DNA from: Rhea pennata
Taxonomy: Eukaryota; Chordata; Aves; Rheiformes; Rheidae
Direction: 5' to 3'
Assembly: GCF_028389875.1 (NCBI RefSeq)
Contig: NC_084664.1
Span: 119,667,966 to 119,731,965, forward strand
Length of the DNA: 64,000 nucleotides
Numbering within the stretch: the stretch's first letter is position 1; each line of letters opens with the position of its first letter. Below the pieces are notes generated by a model. That model searched no databases. It saw nothing but the letters and a program-made list of their open reading frames with translations, and was not told the origin of the DNA. Shown here piece after piece: positions 27,358 through 40,607 of the stretch. A program made the position numbers and the translations under genes.

Positions 27358-28024
27358 AGGACCGGAAAACAACCGGTGTAGCTTGTAAGAGATCTTGTTG
27401 GTTATGGAATGAAGTGACATGGGCTCTCAGTCCATTTAATGGCCTAGTGGGGCACCAATTGAAAAGATGGAAGTATAAATTTAGGATCAAGAGAGAGAAA
27501 AGGAGTTTGAAAAAAAAAGTAGAAATGTGGCAATGACATCAGGACCACTAAGATGCAGGTATTATCTGTAAGCAACTAGTTTCTCAAAACGTGTTCCCAG
27601 TAAGTTTTTTTTTTTTTTAACAAGTTTTGAATGCAGTAAAGTTACATGCAGATACTTCTCTCTTGCCATGTAAAATATTTTTATAAGTTTTGTAAGTACT
27701 TTTTCTTTTGTAAAATGAGCTCTTTAATCTGTATGAAATAAACATAATGGCATAAATAGGCCACAGTCTCAAGATTACTTAATTTACCCAGACCTCTGGG
27801 ATTCAAACTGTGCAAAGCGGGCTTTCTCAGACCTGTTTTAGTCCTTCCACAGTCCCAGTAGACATGTTAGAAAAAATACAGGTTTGTCAGTGTCCCCAGA
27901 AGGTCGGAGCAGCCTACTGGGCTCTTGCTCGTTTCCTGCTGCTTGACAGTAGGATGTAAGCTGTGTTCTGCAAAGCTGCTGTTTGCTGGGTTGTTTCTTG
28001 GCAGACAGATGCAATCACACATGC

Positions 28025-28080
28025 GGCCAGATTTTCAGCTGGTGTAAATTAATGTAGCTTCACTGAAGAAGCTACATTGA
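28025..28080. repeat. Palindromic interspersed-repeat remnant
   Basis: The segment contains CAGCTGGTGTAAAT, then AATGTAGCTTC (28051-28061), a six-base loop, and the exact reverse complement GAAGCTACATT (28068-28078). I recall a very common reptile/bird interspersed palindrome with the core CAGCTGGTGTAAATC..GTAGCTCCATTGA, and this looks like a diverged copy. The family name is not certain. Confidence 0.55.
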
Positions 28081-29115
28081 GTTGCAGGGTTAGATGCAGT
28101 TGCTGTTCAGCTAAACGGTACTCTGTGTTGTCCAACTGCTTTCTTTTTGTGCAATTCCATCATATTCAGTGCCCACAGCCAAACCTCTTGTTGGTAAATT
28201 AGCCTTTGAGTTGTTTATAAAACTGACAGCAAAATATGCACAATATGTGGCATGACAGTTCTTTTGATTGTTTTTCTATTACCATTGATCTGCTTAGACC
28301 ATCACAAACTATGTTTAAACATAAGGTGAGTGCCCTTGATGTGCCCACCTGTATAAAAGTTTTTATAGGCAGGTTAAGATGGCTTATGCCATGAAAAATT
28401 ATAATGTTCTAATGAAAATACTGAAAATATTAATGGTGTGGTAGTCATTTAGCTGTAATGTGGAATAATAAACTTTTTGAATTAAAAAATAGGAACAAGA
28501 AAAAAATCCTAAAAATATAACCTCAACCTAAATATATGCCATTGTCTTGGCAACCTCAAAACAGAAGCTAAAATTATTTCTCCTCTTTTGTAAAGTTTCT
28601 GCTTAGAAACTAAAGCAAGAAACTTCTTTCAGTTTTTGTAGGACCAGGCTACCTAACTCTGCAGCTGAAACAGCAGCTGCCCCTCCGTCTGGTTTGGTGG
28701 GGTAGAGCTGCCACAACACTGTACTATTGAACTCAGTGCATGAGTGTTTCCAAATGAAGAGGGAGAGATGACTCTGTGACCCGGTTCATGTCTTTGCAGC
28801 AGTTCCTGAAAACAGTCTTGCTATTAGATGTTGAAACTTGAAGGAAAGTGAGTGGGAAGCCCCACCACATAAAGAAACATTTTTTTTGAAATGCAGTAAA
28901 AAGGCAAAATAAAGAGCATAGCCCAGGTATATACTGGTGTCAGAACTGAGCTGTATGGGTGAAGATGCAAATAATATTGAAATGTCATTTCCAAGCAGTG
29001 GCATATCAAAAGTTTCACTTATCCTATGGCAATAAGGGGGATGTTGTCAAAGAGAGGTGACGGTAAAAAAATCAACTGCAGATGAAACAGTCAGATTTAA
29101 AAATTGCAAGATCAT

Positions 29116-29664
29116 TTATAACTGTTGTATTTCTCTAACTGAAACATGAATTTCAAGCAGTGTCAGTTGCCCGAGGCCAGTTACAAAGCACCTCATTGAA
29201 AGTGAGTTGAATATTACTTTCAGCTTATGGGTGAAATTATGCAATGAACTACATAGAAAAGCAGTTACCTTAGTATAAAATAGCTTTTTTGAATGATAAT
29301 TAATTGTGTGGATATGGAAAACTCTGGAATTTTTTATCAACAGTGGATGCTGGAAGCAATAAGGTAGCAAGTACTGTGGTATGATGAGAAGACTAGCCAA
29401 ACCATTATTAAACAACATAATCTTATAGTTTAAGAATAGCTGTACAACAAATGAAAGAGAAATGCAAAGTAGCAGAAGTAAGTTAAGATAAATTGATGTT
29501 ATTATGTTAATTGCTATCTGAGACAGGTTATATCTGCTTGGACTAGACCCTCCACTACATTTTTGCTGAAACTTGTTACAGATTAATGGGACCACCAAAA
29601 AGAATATATGAAGAAAAAAGAGGGGTTCCTGATAAGATGTGACAGAATAGTTAAAGAACTTCAC
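29116..29664 (-). other. Unexplained 182-codon open frame
   Basis: The frame runs 182 codons without a stop on the - strand in AT-rich DNA inside intron 1. The conceptual product is rich in Leu, Ile, Phe, Ser and Asn, with hydrophobic runs such as the IYLNLLLLLCISLSF segment. No catalytic motif or known family signature was seen. A second frame (83 codons, 29688-29939) lies just upstream on the same strand. Codon composition simply mirrors AT-rich DNA, so this is more likely chance or a decayed element than a gene. Confidence 0.2.
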
Positions 29665-32389
29665 TGGGAAGATATATTAAAAATTGGCTATATTACCTCT
29701 GAATTGTGAATGATAATAGTGCAGAACTTGAAAATGAAGTATTCCTTAGGATTCATAATCGATGTATTTACCAAAAAATAAAGAAGTTGGTCTGTCAAGT
29801 TACTGTGGCACTTGATGCTCTCTGAAAGGAATACATCAACAGCTGCTTGCAAATATGGTTGGATTTCCTGAAAAGATCTTGTATCCTTCCAAATACGACA
29901 GATGTCCCAAGTGGAACTTATTCTTGTGTACGCTGACAAATTGAAAAACTGCTGAACAGGGAAAAGTTAAAGGTGGTGACCAGTGAGTGAAATTCTTGAC
30001 TATCTGTTCATCACTTGCTTTTAAAGTAGAAAAGGTTCTTCACCTGAATCTCTTTCTTTATGCTGCTAAGGGAGAGTTTAGAAAGATGCTAATAAATATT
30101 TTGAAACATCCCTTGTAAACTGAAGGAGAGGAAGAGGATTAGCACAGGCACTTTGTTAGATTTGTTTTTCATTTTTGGCCGTTTAACCGATGGACCTGAA
30201 CTGTTTGGGTGCAGCTCTGCAACCCTCTCAATACTTGCATCTTACTGCCGGGTTCTGCCTTCAGAGCAAGGTGTGCCTGTGAGGCCCACTCTTTGTGCAG
30301 CTTATGCTGCTGCTCGCTAAGTAAACGTTGCTGGCCTCTGCTCCGACTAAGGTGGAAGGCTGGAGCGGAGTATGTGATTATGCAATGGAAAACCATATTG
30401 TAAGGCTGGTGAGTAGAAATAGAGTTGTACTCTTCACTTGCAACTTCACTTGGTATTACATAATTGCTGTGGGCTCGGTGTTATAACTTGCATGGTTTCA
30501 GGGATCTTTTTTCTTCGGCGTGTTGATTCAGGTCGGTTCTGAAGAAAGCTGAAGGCAGCTCAGAAAGAATCTGTTAAAATCCTCAGACCCTCAAGAAAGG
30601 ACTTCCTGTAAATCCTTTTAAGGAGTTTTTCAAATAAGTCATTAAATTAGAATTCAAGTTTTATTGTTTGTATATCTTTTCTTAATTCTGAGTGATCACA
30701 TATTTACTCTTTTGTCTTCCAAGCAAATTTTCATGGTAACGTCATCTATTTGTGTGTGAATAAGTATAAAACAACTAACTTTCTGCTATTTACATTTATA
30801 AAGGAATCATTCCATTTTTGTTCCTGAAACAATTACCAAAAGTTCTACAGTAACACCAAAATAGGACATATTAAGTCATTTCCTAAGTATTTACGTGTTA
30901 GTGACAACACATAATTTACATAGCTAAACAAAATTACATTGGCAAGATCGCCTTTCTGTGAACTTAAAATAACTTTCACCATTTTTAAGTCTGCAAAACT
31001 TTGAAAGTTATAAATAGGGAGATTTGTGTGAAGAATCTTTTATATTTTTTTAAAAAATTAAGTATTTATATATTCATACATATATTTTTGAATGATAAAA
31101 AGGAATAGTAGTAAAGTATCAAAGCTGACATAGGAAAGCATTTCTGTTTAATCTCATTTTGTGATTTCAGAGTTCTGTTAGTGTGAAATTGAACTGGCTT
31201 TGGAAACTGTCATGGGAATTTTAGAGTGGCTCAGTGTTTGTGCTGTTCGAATCTAGGGATAACATATCCTGGAGTTCTCCACTGTCCTGATCAGTAATAA
31301 TGTGTCTAAAAATCCATTTTGCAAGTCTCTGAAAGCTTCCACATTTTTCCAAAGTGGCCCCTGTGCTGTGGAACAAGTCAGGATGACTAGGCATTGCTGC
31401 AGGCTGCTTTACTGTTGAGCTGTTGCTTTTGTTCTGAGGGGAGAGGGTTGCTACCCCAGCGCATCTCATGGACTTTTGGCAAGTTAGAAGTTGAAGCTTC
31501 TAATATTAAAGGTACAGATATATAGAAATAGCAGCACTAGTAGCCACTTCTGGTTAGTACATCTTGCAGCACGTGCTTCCTTCAGGAGAAGCCACGTATG
31601 GCCACGTGGGAATCAGGAGACTGAGAGGCTGAAGCAGAGGAGCAGTTTGTAACAGTCTGTGAGATAGGTCTTCCCCCTGAAAGATGAGGAAGTGGCTAGG
31701 AACCTGTATTTCAGCGGAAGATACAGGTCCTGGACTTCATTTTATTTGCTAGGAAGAAAGAGTGGCTTTGTTCTATTAGCTTTTTATACTATTGACCTGA
31801 AAATCTGCACTGGTTTGTTTTATAAATGCCAGCAGATTGTGTTCCAGGAAGCGTATTTGTTGAGATACCTGTTTGCTTGTTTGATGGGAAGCAGCAGATG
31901 TGAAGATCTAGGGAGTGCTGGCAGCAGAAGGGACAACGGTGCGTGGTTGCTGTCTGTTTGCATGCTCCTCGCCACTGTCTCTCAGGAGTAAAGCTGGCCA
32001 GGCTCCTCTTGGAGGTCCTGCTAGCTTTAGTCAGTCTCCTCTGCCTCTAGCAGCTGAGTTGGGTCTTAGCAAATTATCTTTCTGCTCATGGAGAAATCCT
32101 CCTTTACAAAAACCCAGTTAAAGAATCCAGTAAGTGGCTGTTTTAAGTTCTTTAGTTTCTTGACTGCCTTGTAGAAAGGCATCTGCATAAATTCTGACTG
32201 GAATTTTAAAGGGAAGGCAACTAGGATTTCTTTTCGAATGAAGTTGTACAGTACAGATGTATATGCATGATGTATAAGTTATATATACTGTTGCTTAAAG
32301 CATTCTAATTCAAATACCTTTTTGGTTTAGTATTAAGAGAAAATTGATTATTCCTTAATTGATTATTATTATTACTTTTAATTTTGCAG

Positions 32390-32637
32390 ACAGCCAGCAT
32401 CAAGCGTGAAATGACCTTCCCTGCATTTCAACAGGAGGATGTAAAAAGTGACTTCAATCAAAAACTGCCAGATCAGCAATTTCTCCTGTTCACCACAAAG
32501 GAGGAAGATTTAAAAACAGCGGAGACCAAAAAACCAAACAGAGTTCATGAGTATGAAAAGGAAAACACTCGTTCTATTTGTCTTCTTGAACAGAAGCGCA
32601 AGGTTGTTTCTTCAAATATTGATGTGCCTCCAACAAG
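32390..32637 (+). CDS. Second coding exon of the unidentified gene (248 nt)
   Basis: A polypyrimidine-rich acceptor (ACTTTTAATTTTGCAG) precedes 32390 and a strong donor (AAG|GTAAGG) follows 32637. The frame enters in phase 0, matching exon 1, and runs 82 codons plus two bases, so the exon ends in phase 2. The peptide begins [10 protein letters not shown] and is hydrophilic, Lys/Glu/Asp/Gln-rich, with no membrane segment; residues near the end read [16 protein letters not shown]. Codon use is ordinary vertebrate and clearly unlike flanking AT-rich noise. The IKRE sequence fits the SUMO-attachment pattern (hydrophobic-Lys-x-Glu), which is suggestive only. It is most likely part of an intracellular protein with disordered N-terminal regions. 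I do not recognise the family. Confidence 0.75.
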
Positions 32638-33573
32638 GTAAGGGAGGACTTTTTTCTTTAAGTTTATTTTGCTTTTTTAATGTGATATTAGAGACAAGTT
32701 TGATAAATAGTGCTGGGAACTGGTAAGACTGGTATTCACTTCCAAACAGTCCAAAGTCAATGAAAGGTTGACTGCTTAAGAGTTATTTGGTGGAAAACTG
32801 AAAACACTAGTGGCAGGAACTGAGATCATCTGAAATACAGGACTCTGCATTGCCTTTGCTCTTTGCAATGTGGGAGCTGTGCAGTATGTGCTGTGCTCTA
32901 GTCCATTGATCTGTAGTACCATAATGTCTTTTGGAAACTTCATACCAAATAGTATACTGTATCAGTGCATAAGGAAAGGGGTGGTGAGGAAGAAATAAAA
33001 TGGCTATTAGAAGAATGATGTATGTAGATGAGAGATTTGTTTGTTGCTTAATATGATTTGCTGTGACCGAGGCACCCCCAGAAGGGCACATCTTAACTGG
33101 CAGAGATTGCTGATCCAGCTACACCTGTGCCTGACAAATAGTGCTCTAAAGGAGGGAGGGAGGGAGAGAGAGAGATATCGAGATTCTACTTGTTAGCAGT
33201 TTGTTTTTCTTTTTTTCTTTCTCTCTCCTTTTTTTTTTCTTTAATCACATCTGCAGCCACATTCTGATCATGGAACATGCAGTGACTTATTCTGGGTAGT
33301 GAAGATGTAGCATCTTATTTTCTGTTATATTCCTATATAGGCTAGACATATTCAGTTGGATTGTAAAATAGTCTGTGAAGTGGGTTGGTAAAGAAAGTAT
33401 TGAGGAAGCCCAATGCAGGGGAATCGAATTTGTACAAAATAGGGATTTGGGGGTTTTGGTATCAATTTTAATTTCTTACTCCTTGAGGATCCGCTGTGAA
33501 CTCATATAAATTTTTGTGACCTCAGCACTCTCATCTGGGCAGTTGCACTTTCAATTATAAACTATTTATGGGG

Positions 33574-33650
33574 AATTATTTGAATAATATTTGAAATTAT
33601 TTGAAGAAATTATTCAAATAATTTTCTTCAAAATTATTTGAAGAAAAATA
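33574..33650. repeat. Cluster of direct and inverted AATTATTTGAA repeats
   Basis: AATTATTTGAATAAT (33574-33588) is perfectly inverted at 33609-33623. AAATTATTTGAAGAAA also occurs twice in direct orientation (33594-33609 and 33631-33646). The cluster is probably local duplication in AT-rich DNA. Confidence 0.85.
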
Positions 33651-34479
33651 ATTTTTCTTTAATCTGAGGTTTGATAGATATCACAGCAAGAAAATCTATG
33701 TTTGTTTGTATATTTTTGTTTCTTTCTGACATTTAAGTGGAACAGTAGAGAACAAAAACCTCAGATTTTCATACTGGCTAGTGATTTAAAGAAAGGGAAC
33801 TAGCAAATAAAGAATATAAAATCTTCTGAACTTCGGGGAGGGACTGATTTGCTTGGAGAGTTAGAGAAAGGGAATGAATATTCTAGAAAATGCTGAAAAT
33901 CGGTGTAAAAGAAACATTCATGAATGCTAAACAGATTAACTAGTATCATTGGTGAAATAGTGACAATGAAATGTATATTTTACGTTGCAAGATGACAAGT
34001 TGGTAGGAGATTATTTTTTGTTGTTTGTTATGTCATTTTGGCATCAGTCTGCCTGCAAAGATTTTCTTAGTCTGCCTGGTAAATTCACTTACTCATAGTA
34101 TTCAGAGAAATGTCTTTCAAGTTTATTTTCTATGATGCTACTTAAAAATATGTAGTCAAGCTGGATTGTTTTTGATTTCCTTCCTTTTTTTGAAAGCAGC
34201 ACAAACCAGCAGATTTTGGATTTTGCTGTATCATCCAGAACAGGATTGTCTATCATTTTCCTGAAGTCTGAAGGCAATAGTTTTTGGCAATTTTGCTCTG
34301 GCTCTCATAGGTGATAGTTGTAAAAGAGACAAAATTCCCCAGGTCTATCTCTGATAAAAAGCTAAGCATTTAAAACTTGAAAGCTCTTAGGATACTTATT
34401 TGATATTTCCAGTGATAATCAACCCTGTAATGTCTGAGTGCTCCTTTCATTCATGCTTTTGTATCTTGAAACACATACG

Positions 34480-34550
34480 ATCATCAGAAAATTCAGGTTG
34501 GAAGGGACCTGAGGAAGTCGTTTAGTCCAGCCTCCTGCGTAAAGCATATT
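34480..34550 (-). mobile_element. CR1 LINE fragment (3' end)
   Basis: The segment reads CAGGTTGGAAGGGACCTGAGGAAGTC, then TTTAGTCCAGCCTCCTGC. This closely follows the CR1 3' region as seen on the opposite strand (TTGGAAGGGACCTCTGGAGATCATCTAGTCCAACC). The element is therefore in - orientation with its 3' end to the left. It is short and truncated. Confidence 0.85.
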
Positions 34551-37500
34551 CTCATTTTACAATTCTGGAAGCTAAGGTACAACATTTAAGGGCCTTTTAG
34601 TCTGACTCCATGCAGAAAAATCGGTCTGAGGAAGGAACAGAGCTCCCATGTTCTGTAACCACAAGATTGTCCTTCCTTGGAGGAATGGATATTTTGAATG
34701 AATGTACCATTTATAATGCTTTATTAAGACAAATTGTGACATCAGTTGTAAGCACAAGATACTAAGATTATAGGAAATGTGTTCATTTGCAAAGGTTTCT
34801 TCTAAATTTGTTCATTACTCCTGCTTTTTGTTGTAAATAAATGATCTTATGTATTTAAGAGAAATTTGTCATGTTTTCAGACGTGCAAGTCAAGCTGCTA
34901 TACTAATATAATTAGCAAATGATGTAGAAAACAAAACTAGATTCTAAATTCATTGGTATGATAAATACCTTGATCACTAGAAGCAGTGCTCTCGCTAGTT
35001 CTGAAGACAAGTTTAATCTTCATTTAGATCTGAGGAGCTTTATTGGGCAGCTTGTCCGCAATGGACAGAAAGAGCGCTTAAAAAATTTTTTCTTGCAGAG
35101 CTCATCAAATGTATTTGATACTGTACTGAGAGGAACAACCAGTCTATTTTCCCCTTCAACACAGTTTGATCCTTAGGTCACATTCTCTGGAATATACAGA
35201 AAAGTCAGTCAAGTTACCTTGCCTCTTTACAATCCTCCTTTCTACCTCCTATATAATGCTGAATTCAGGGAGTTGTGCATTCCCTAGAGGTAAATTCCTC
35301 TTCTCTTTGCCTCCTAGGTGGTTTGTTAGGTCAGCTTTTCTCTACTATGAGCAGAATATCCATCCGCCTTTGCAGTGTCCTGATTACCTAAACAGATTAT
35401 TTTTCAGATTGAACTGTAAAAAGATCACCTAGAATTAATCAGTTGGTGCTTTACAAAAGCACAGGCAAAATAAGAAGATTAATATGATCTTTGTTCAATT
35501 TCTTTCTGCTACAACTTTCAACAACTGTTTTGAAGTACAAAAATGCTATTGAAGTGAAGCTTGCTGTTTATTTTGTTTTAAAATTGCAGTGAGTTTATTT
35601 GCTTTGTTTCAGATGCTGAAGTAATGGGTAATATTAAAAGTTATTAAACCCAAGACAATATGTAAAGAAATAAGCAAATTTGAGATGGAATTTTATTATA
35701 CTACAGAATCCTTTTTAACAAGAGCATATGCATATAGTCATAAGAGTTCTGAGAAAGTGTCTGTGAAAGAGCTTGTCACATACATAACATTTGAACACAA
35801 AATGAAACAAGACCCATCCAGCCTTTTATCTGTTTTTAAGGATGAATGAATCAATGGATAGGATCAATGAATAGGAATGAAAATCTTTGTGAGGCACTGT
35901 ATCCAAAATAACTAACAGTTCAGAAAACAGTGGCATAATAAATATCACTTGTCAGACATACAACTGCAATAGTGGTGCAGTGCTTTAATTACTGTTAATA
36001 GACTATGATACTAGAAATGCAAAAACATCCTAACTCAGTTACAGAAATTTGGAGGTGCACTGAAATGCCACTAGGCACAACTCCAGAATACTGACAGTCT
36101 GGTGCTGTGTCACATTCACGTGCTAGAAAAGGGGAATCTTATGAAAAATATGGACAATTTAGATTTTTTTAAAAACAGTTTTTAATATAAATTTAGAGAG
36201 TCAAAGACAAGTTTAGAGGCCAAAATTAATTAACAACCTAATAGTTACAGACTTGCCTGGAGTGTGGAAGATACAGGTTCCAATTCTTCTTTCTGTTATT
36301 TTTAGGATGAGTTGAACTGGGGTCTTCTGTGTACAGGGGAGGCATCTTAACCATCAAATTTCTGGCATAGTCAAGATGCTTCATAGGACAGCTCTTTAAA
36401 GTAATAGTGTCAGACTAAATGTAGCAAGTCTAAAATAAATATTTTATTACAGGCAAAAGAATTTTAATACTGAAATGTAAACTAGATTTTAAATCTAAGT
36501 GTTGACATTTTATATTTCATCTTTTGTAATAACTGTAGGCCTTTATTTTATTTCTGTCTCTGCATTGTGTGCATTACTGGGAGTGCCTTTGGGATTAAAA
36601 TACGGGAAAAGTCATGATTTTTTTTCCATACATATCATGTTTTGGTTTGCAAAAATGAAATATGAGGTTGTTAACATGATGCTTTTCCCCTTTTAGATTT
36701 CCTAATTTGGTTTTCTGGAATAAAAATCATGAATTATATAAAGCTCTCCCACTTTTGAACTCAAATGAGTGTAAATGAAACTGTTAGACTTGAGTAGATT
36801 AATTATTTAATATAAAAAGAAAGCTAAAAAGATAATATCAGGGAAATGTCAGTAGTTCTAATGTATGAAGGGCTGATGTCTTGGGGAAAGTGATCTGACA
36901 ATTTTTCTATAAATGCAGCTGTCTGTGAGAATTGAAATTTTCTGTGTACAACAAAGGCAAATATGCTTTAGAATGACCTGCAGTTCAAACGTGAGTGATC
37001 AAACATGGAACAGATCCACAGGATCTGAGTAGTAGAAGGACATTTTCTAAAAAGGGAGTGGTGTCATGGAGGGGATAATAGTGTCGGATGGTGTGCAGAA
37101 GCGAGCGCAGCTCTGCTGGCGTTCGGGGCAGCTACATCTGCAGAGGTCAGATGCCATCAAACATGACATCCCCAGTAGACAGCGGTGTAGAAGTTAACAG
37201 AGCCTTTCCTCATTTGTGTTTTCATCAGTTACTTATCAGAATCTACACTTACTGCCAGAGCAAGTCAGCAACAAAAACATGAAAAAGCCTGGGCTCCGAT
37301 ACCACAGCGGTGAGCCTGCACGTTGTGCCCAAGGGACAGGGTTTGGTGTGGCACAGGGAGACAGGCTCCTCGCGCCTCTGGGAGACGGGAGGTGGGGAGG
37401 AAGGACAGCGTGTGTTTTTAGCAGTAGTGAGCCCCTTAATAGAGTGGTAAGGGATAAAATTTCTTTTTTTCAGAGCAAAGTGAGAGGATGAATGTCTGAA

Positions 37501-40500
37501 AATGGCATTGAGGTTAACACTCCTTTTAGACAGAAGTGTTTAGATCATCTGTATCCAGAAACCCTTCATACACTGTAGTTCCAGAAACAGTGCTCTTTCT
37601 CATGTTTCAAAAAAGAGTAACTTGGAACATCCAAAAGGTTTGGGGAATCAAGGAAGGAAAAGGGCAGTCATCACTCTTACTCCTCTGATGTCTGGAAGGT
37701 TTTGCTTTGTTAATGTTTTGCTAGATGGTCTCAAAATATTGTGAAATTTGTATTATCCCTTTACCACCTCTTTCTTCCCTTTCCAGTCCTTCTGTATTCT
37801 GTCCTCCTCCCCCCCCCCCAAAAAAAGAAAGAAACTCAAATTTTCCAACTACCTAACTTTTTATACATTAGCTTTGTGCTTACAGAGAAAAAGCCTAAGC
37901 TAAACCTTAGGTGTAATTTGAAAGTAGTTTTCAGTAAAAACCTCTAATTCCTATATTCCTTTGGTTTATTGATATTTAGCAGTGTCATTAACCATGATCA
38001 TAACTTACTGGATTTTTGCTATCTTTTCTTTAAAACATTTGCTCTGCTACTACAGAATTAATTTTTATTCACATATTTGTACTTTATCTGCTAATCATTT
38101 TATAATTTAATCAGAAAATACGTAATTTAATTGAAAATAAATAAATGCATTGTCTTTAGAATTCTCTCTCCCATTGCCTCTTTATATCCTTATAGAATAG
38201 CTACAAACAAATTGTATTAAAATAAATTTAGCTGTATTTTCTGGCAGTCATTATAAAGAAACGAGTATTAGCAGTTATGCATTTTCATCCTGAAGTGATT
38301 TTCTTGCCTGATCTCTCCAGGAATGTAGCTCTGGACAACCTTCTGATTAGGGAGTTTGTTGTTGATCCGTAAGGCCTGCTGGGCATGATTGATTATGCCC
38401 CACACATTTCAATAGCAACGTTTGCATGTTTCCTAGCCAAAACTCTCCGGGAGCCTGACTCTAAGATCAAAAGCAATCTCAGTTTAACTATGATATTCTC
38501 ACTAGGAGGACTTCACAATATGCTTGCAGGAGGAAGAACCTGGTGGTGATCGAGTTGTTCTTTTCTGTTCATGCAGAGATGTTCAGTTTAGTTAAGGATC
38601 ATCATATGTGACTTTTCTCAATCTGTTTTACAAAACTCCAGTGTTTTCCTGAGAGCTTCTTTTCTATATTCCACATATTTTAGGCAGAATAGATTGATTG
38701 GGTATCTCCAGTAAGAATCAACTCTTTGCTGGCTGCTGACGCTTTTCAATCAAATGGATGAAAATAAAAGGCTAAGTACAGCCTGTACTTCAGACTTGCT
38801 GAATGTAGCACTGTAAGCTTCTGAGCTCTCTAGCCTGCCTTCTAGCTCAAAAGTGCTTCAAGCTTTTTTTCACCACCCTATGGATTGAGTCTTCTCATTT
38901 GTCAAATTTTATTTTCTGTGCATCCATGATAGAGACTTCTAAAAATGAAAACCATGTTCCTCATGTAATAAGAGTTACTCCTGGATAAAAACTTCAAATG
39001 TGCCCAATATATCAGGGATTCTGAATGTTAATTGCTGGCAACACCATGCATTTAGAATTGGCTTCTCCAGGTAGCCACACCAGCTAATTATTGAATTATT
39101 AAATTATTGCTTTGTTTTGATAGACTTTATTTTGGGGTAATTTGATTGGATTTCACCCAAGTGGTCATTAGAGCTTTATTATGCTTAGTATTGATGGTGA
39201 ACTGCTCATCATTATCTGCTGCAAAAAGGTGTGTCTTCTGGGATCTGATTGTTACCAGGGAAAAGAGATTTTATCAAAAACAGTCAGTGCGGATCAGTCT
39301 GTTAGCATGTTTTTGAGGTACAAAAATAAGATATTTCTTGTTGATGCTTTCTAACACTAGTTTTCTTTCCCTTATAGAGGGACTGTATATGTGTGCTAGA
39401 CTGTAGAAGTCTTATTTTCCTGGGGCATAAAAAAGCAACGTATTAGAAGTTTAGTGAAAACCTGTAGATTAAATTGCAAATAAAATCAATACAGGTGCTT
39501 ACTAGTTAACACAAAGCCAAACCAGAACGCCAAAGGTCACATGGCTCACTTAACTGGAAAGAGATCTTCCAGATTATCCACCAGTCACAACTGAGGTAGT
39601 GTTTATTGCCAGGATTTCCAAACCAGCTGCTTATGATGCTGAAACAGAGAAGGTTAACATATTAGCAGATGGATTTGTGACTACTTTCAAATTACAGGAA
39701 AGTTACCTATCAAATGATGAGATGGATCAAGTCTCAAGAATGCTAAGGAATGGAAGACACATTAAGTAGGACTGTCCCATTCAAAAGGTGGCTGAACACA
39801 GGGATGGTTGAGCCTGCTATAAATACCATTGATACACCTGGATTTCATAGCTGGGTGGTAAAGACTCAAGCCTTAAGATGCAGAAGTCCCCATTGCCAAA
39901 GAGCCACGCGGGTATGTCTGGTAAGGTAATTTGTTGTAAATGATGCTTATGTGTAGCATCAACTACTGTAGGAAAATTTACTTTGAAAGTATGTGTAATG
40001 TATCCTTTTTCGTTCTTTTGTTTTCATTCTTTTGTTCCAGTTACCTGTTTCTAACTTATGTTGTATTGTGTGTGCATCTGAGATTTTTTAGATAATCTCA
40101 CTCTATGTGACTGTATTACTGACTTTACCACAACATTGTGTCAAATCAGTATCAGCTTGTGATGGAACCAGTTACGTGACTAATGTGATTTATTTTTTCA
40201 TCAGCCTTATATACACTAGCTAGTCTGTCCAAAAGGATTTTGTTATGATTTTGTCCATGAAATATTCTTGTTAAAGTGCAGATTTTAGATGAGATAAAGT
40301 TACTCTGAGGTTTTTCACTTCTGTCTAAAGTTAAAGTTGAACTTAATCTCGTTGACAAAATGAAGTGCTTTTTCTGTCCTTTATTAATAATCTTTTACAT
40401 TTGATAGTGATTTTCACCCAGTTTGGTATAATACCAACTCTGAATATGGTCTTTTAGCCTGTTTACTATACTTGATCCTATAGAGCAGGATATGATTTAA

Positions 40501-40581
40501 GAGGGATTGAACTATTAGGAATATGAAGTTTACTTATTAATAATAAGTTTTTCCTATTGTTTGTTTTTTGTTTTGTGGTTC

Positions 40582-40607
40582 TTTTTTTTTTTTTTTTTTT
40601 TTTTTTT
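40582..40607. repeat. T26 homopolymer
   Basis: Run of 26 T preceded by a T/G-rich stretch. It would be an A-tail if read on the - strand, but no attached retrotransposed body was recognised. Confidence 0.9.

Larger units (their letters stand above)
17118..32389 (+). other. Intron 1 (about 15.3 kb)
   Basis: It is bounded by GTACGT at 17118 and TTTTGCAG at 32382-32389. The first 450 bases are CpG-island sequence with G-runs and a long inverted repeat; the rest is AT-rich. It contains an A17 tract (22467-22483), a (TTG)n/(CAAA)n pair near 27.3 kb, a palindromic interspersed repeat remnant near 28.05 kb, and a 182-codon open frame on the - strand at 29116-29664 with no recognisable product. No further exon could be supported. 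An unannotated exon, or a nested antisense transcript, is not excluded. Confidence 0.6.
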
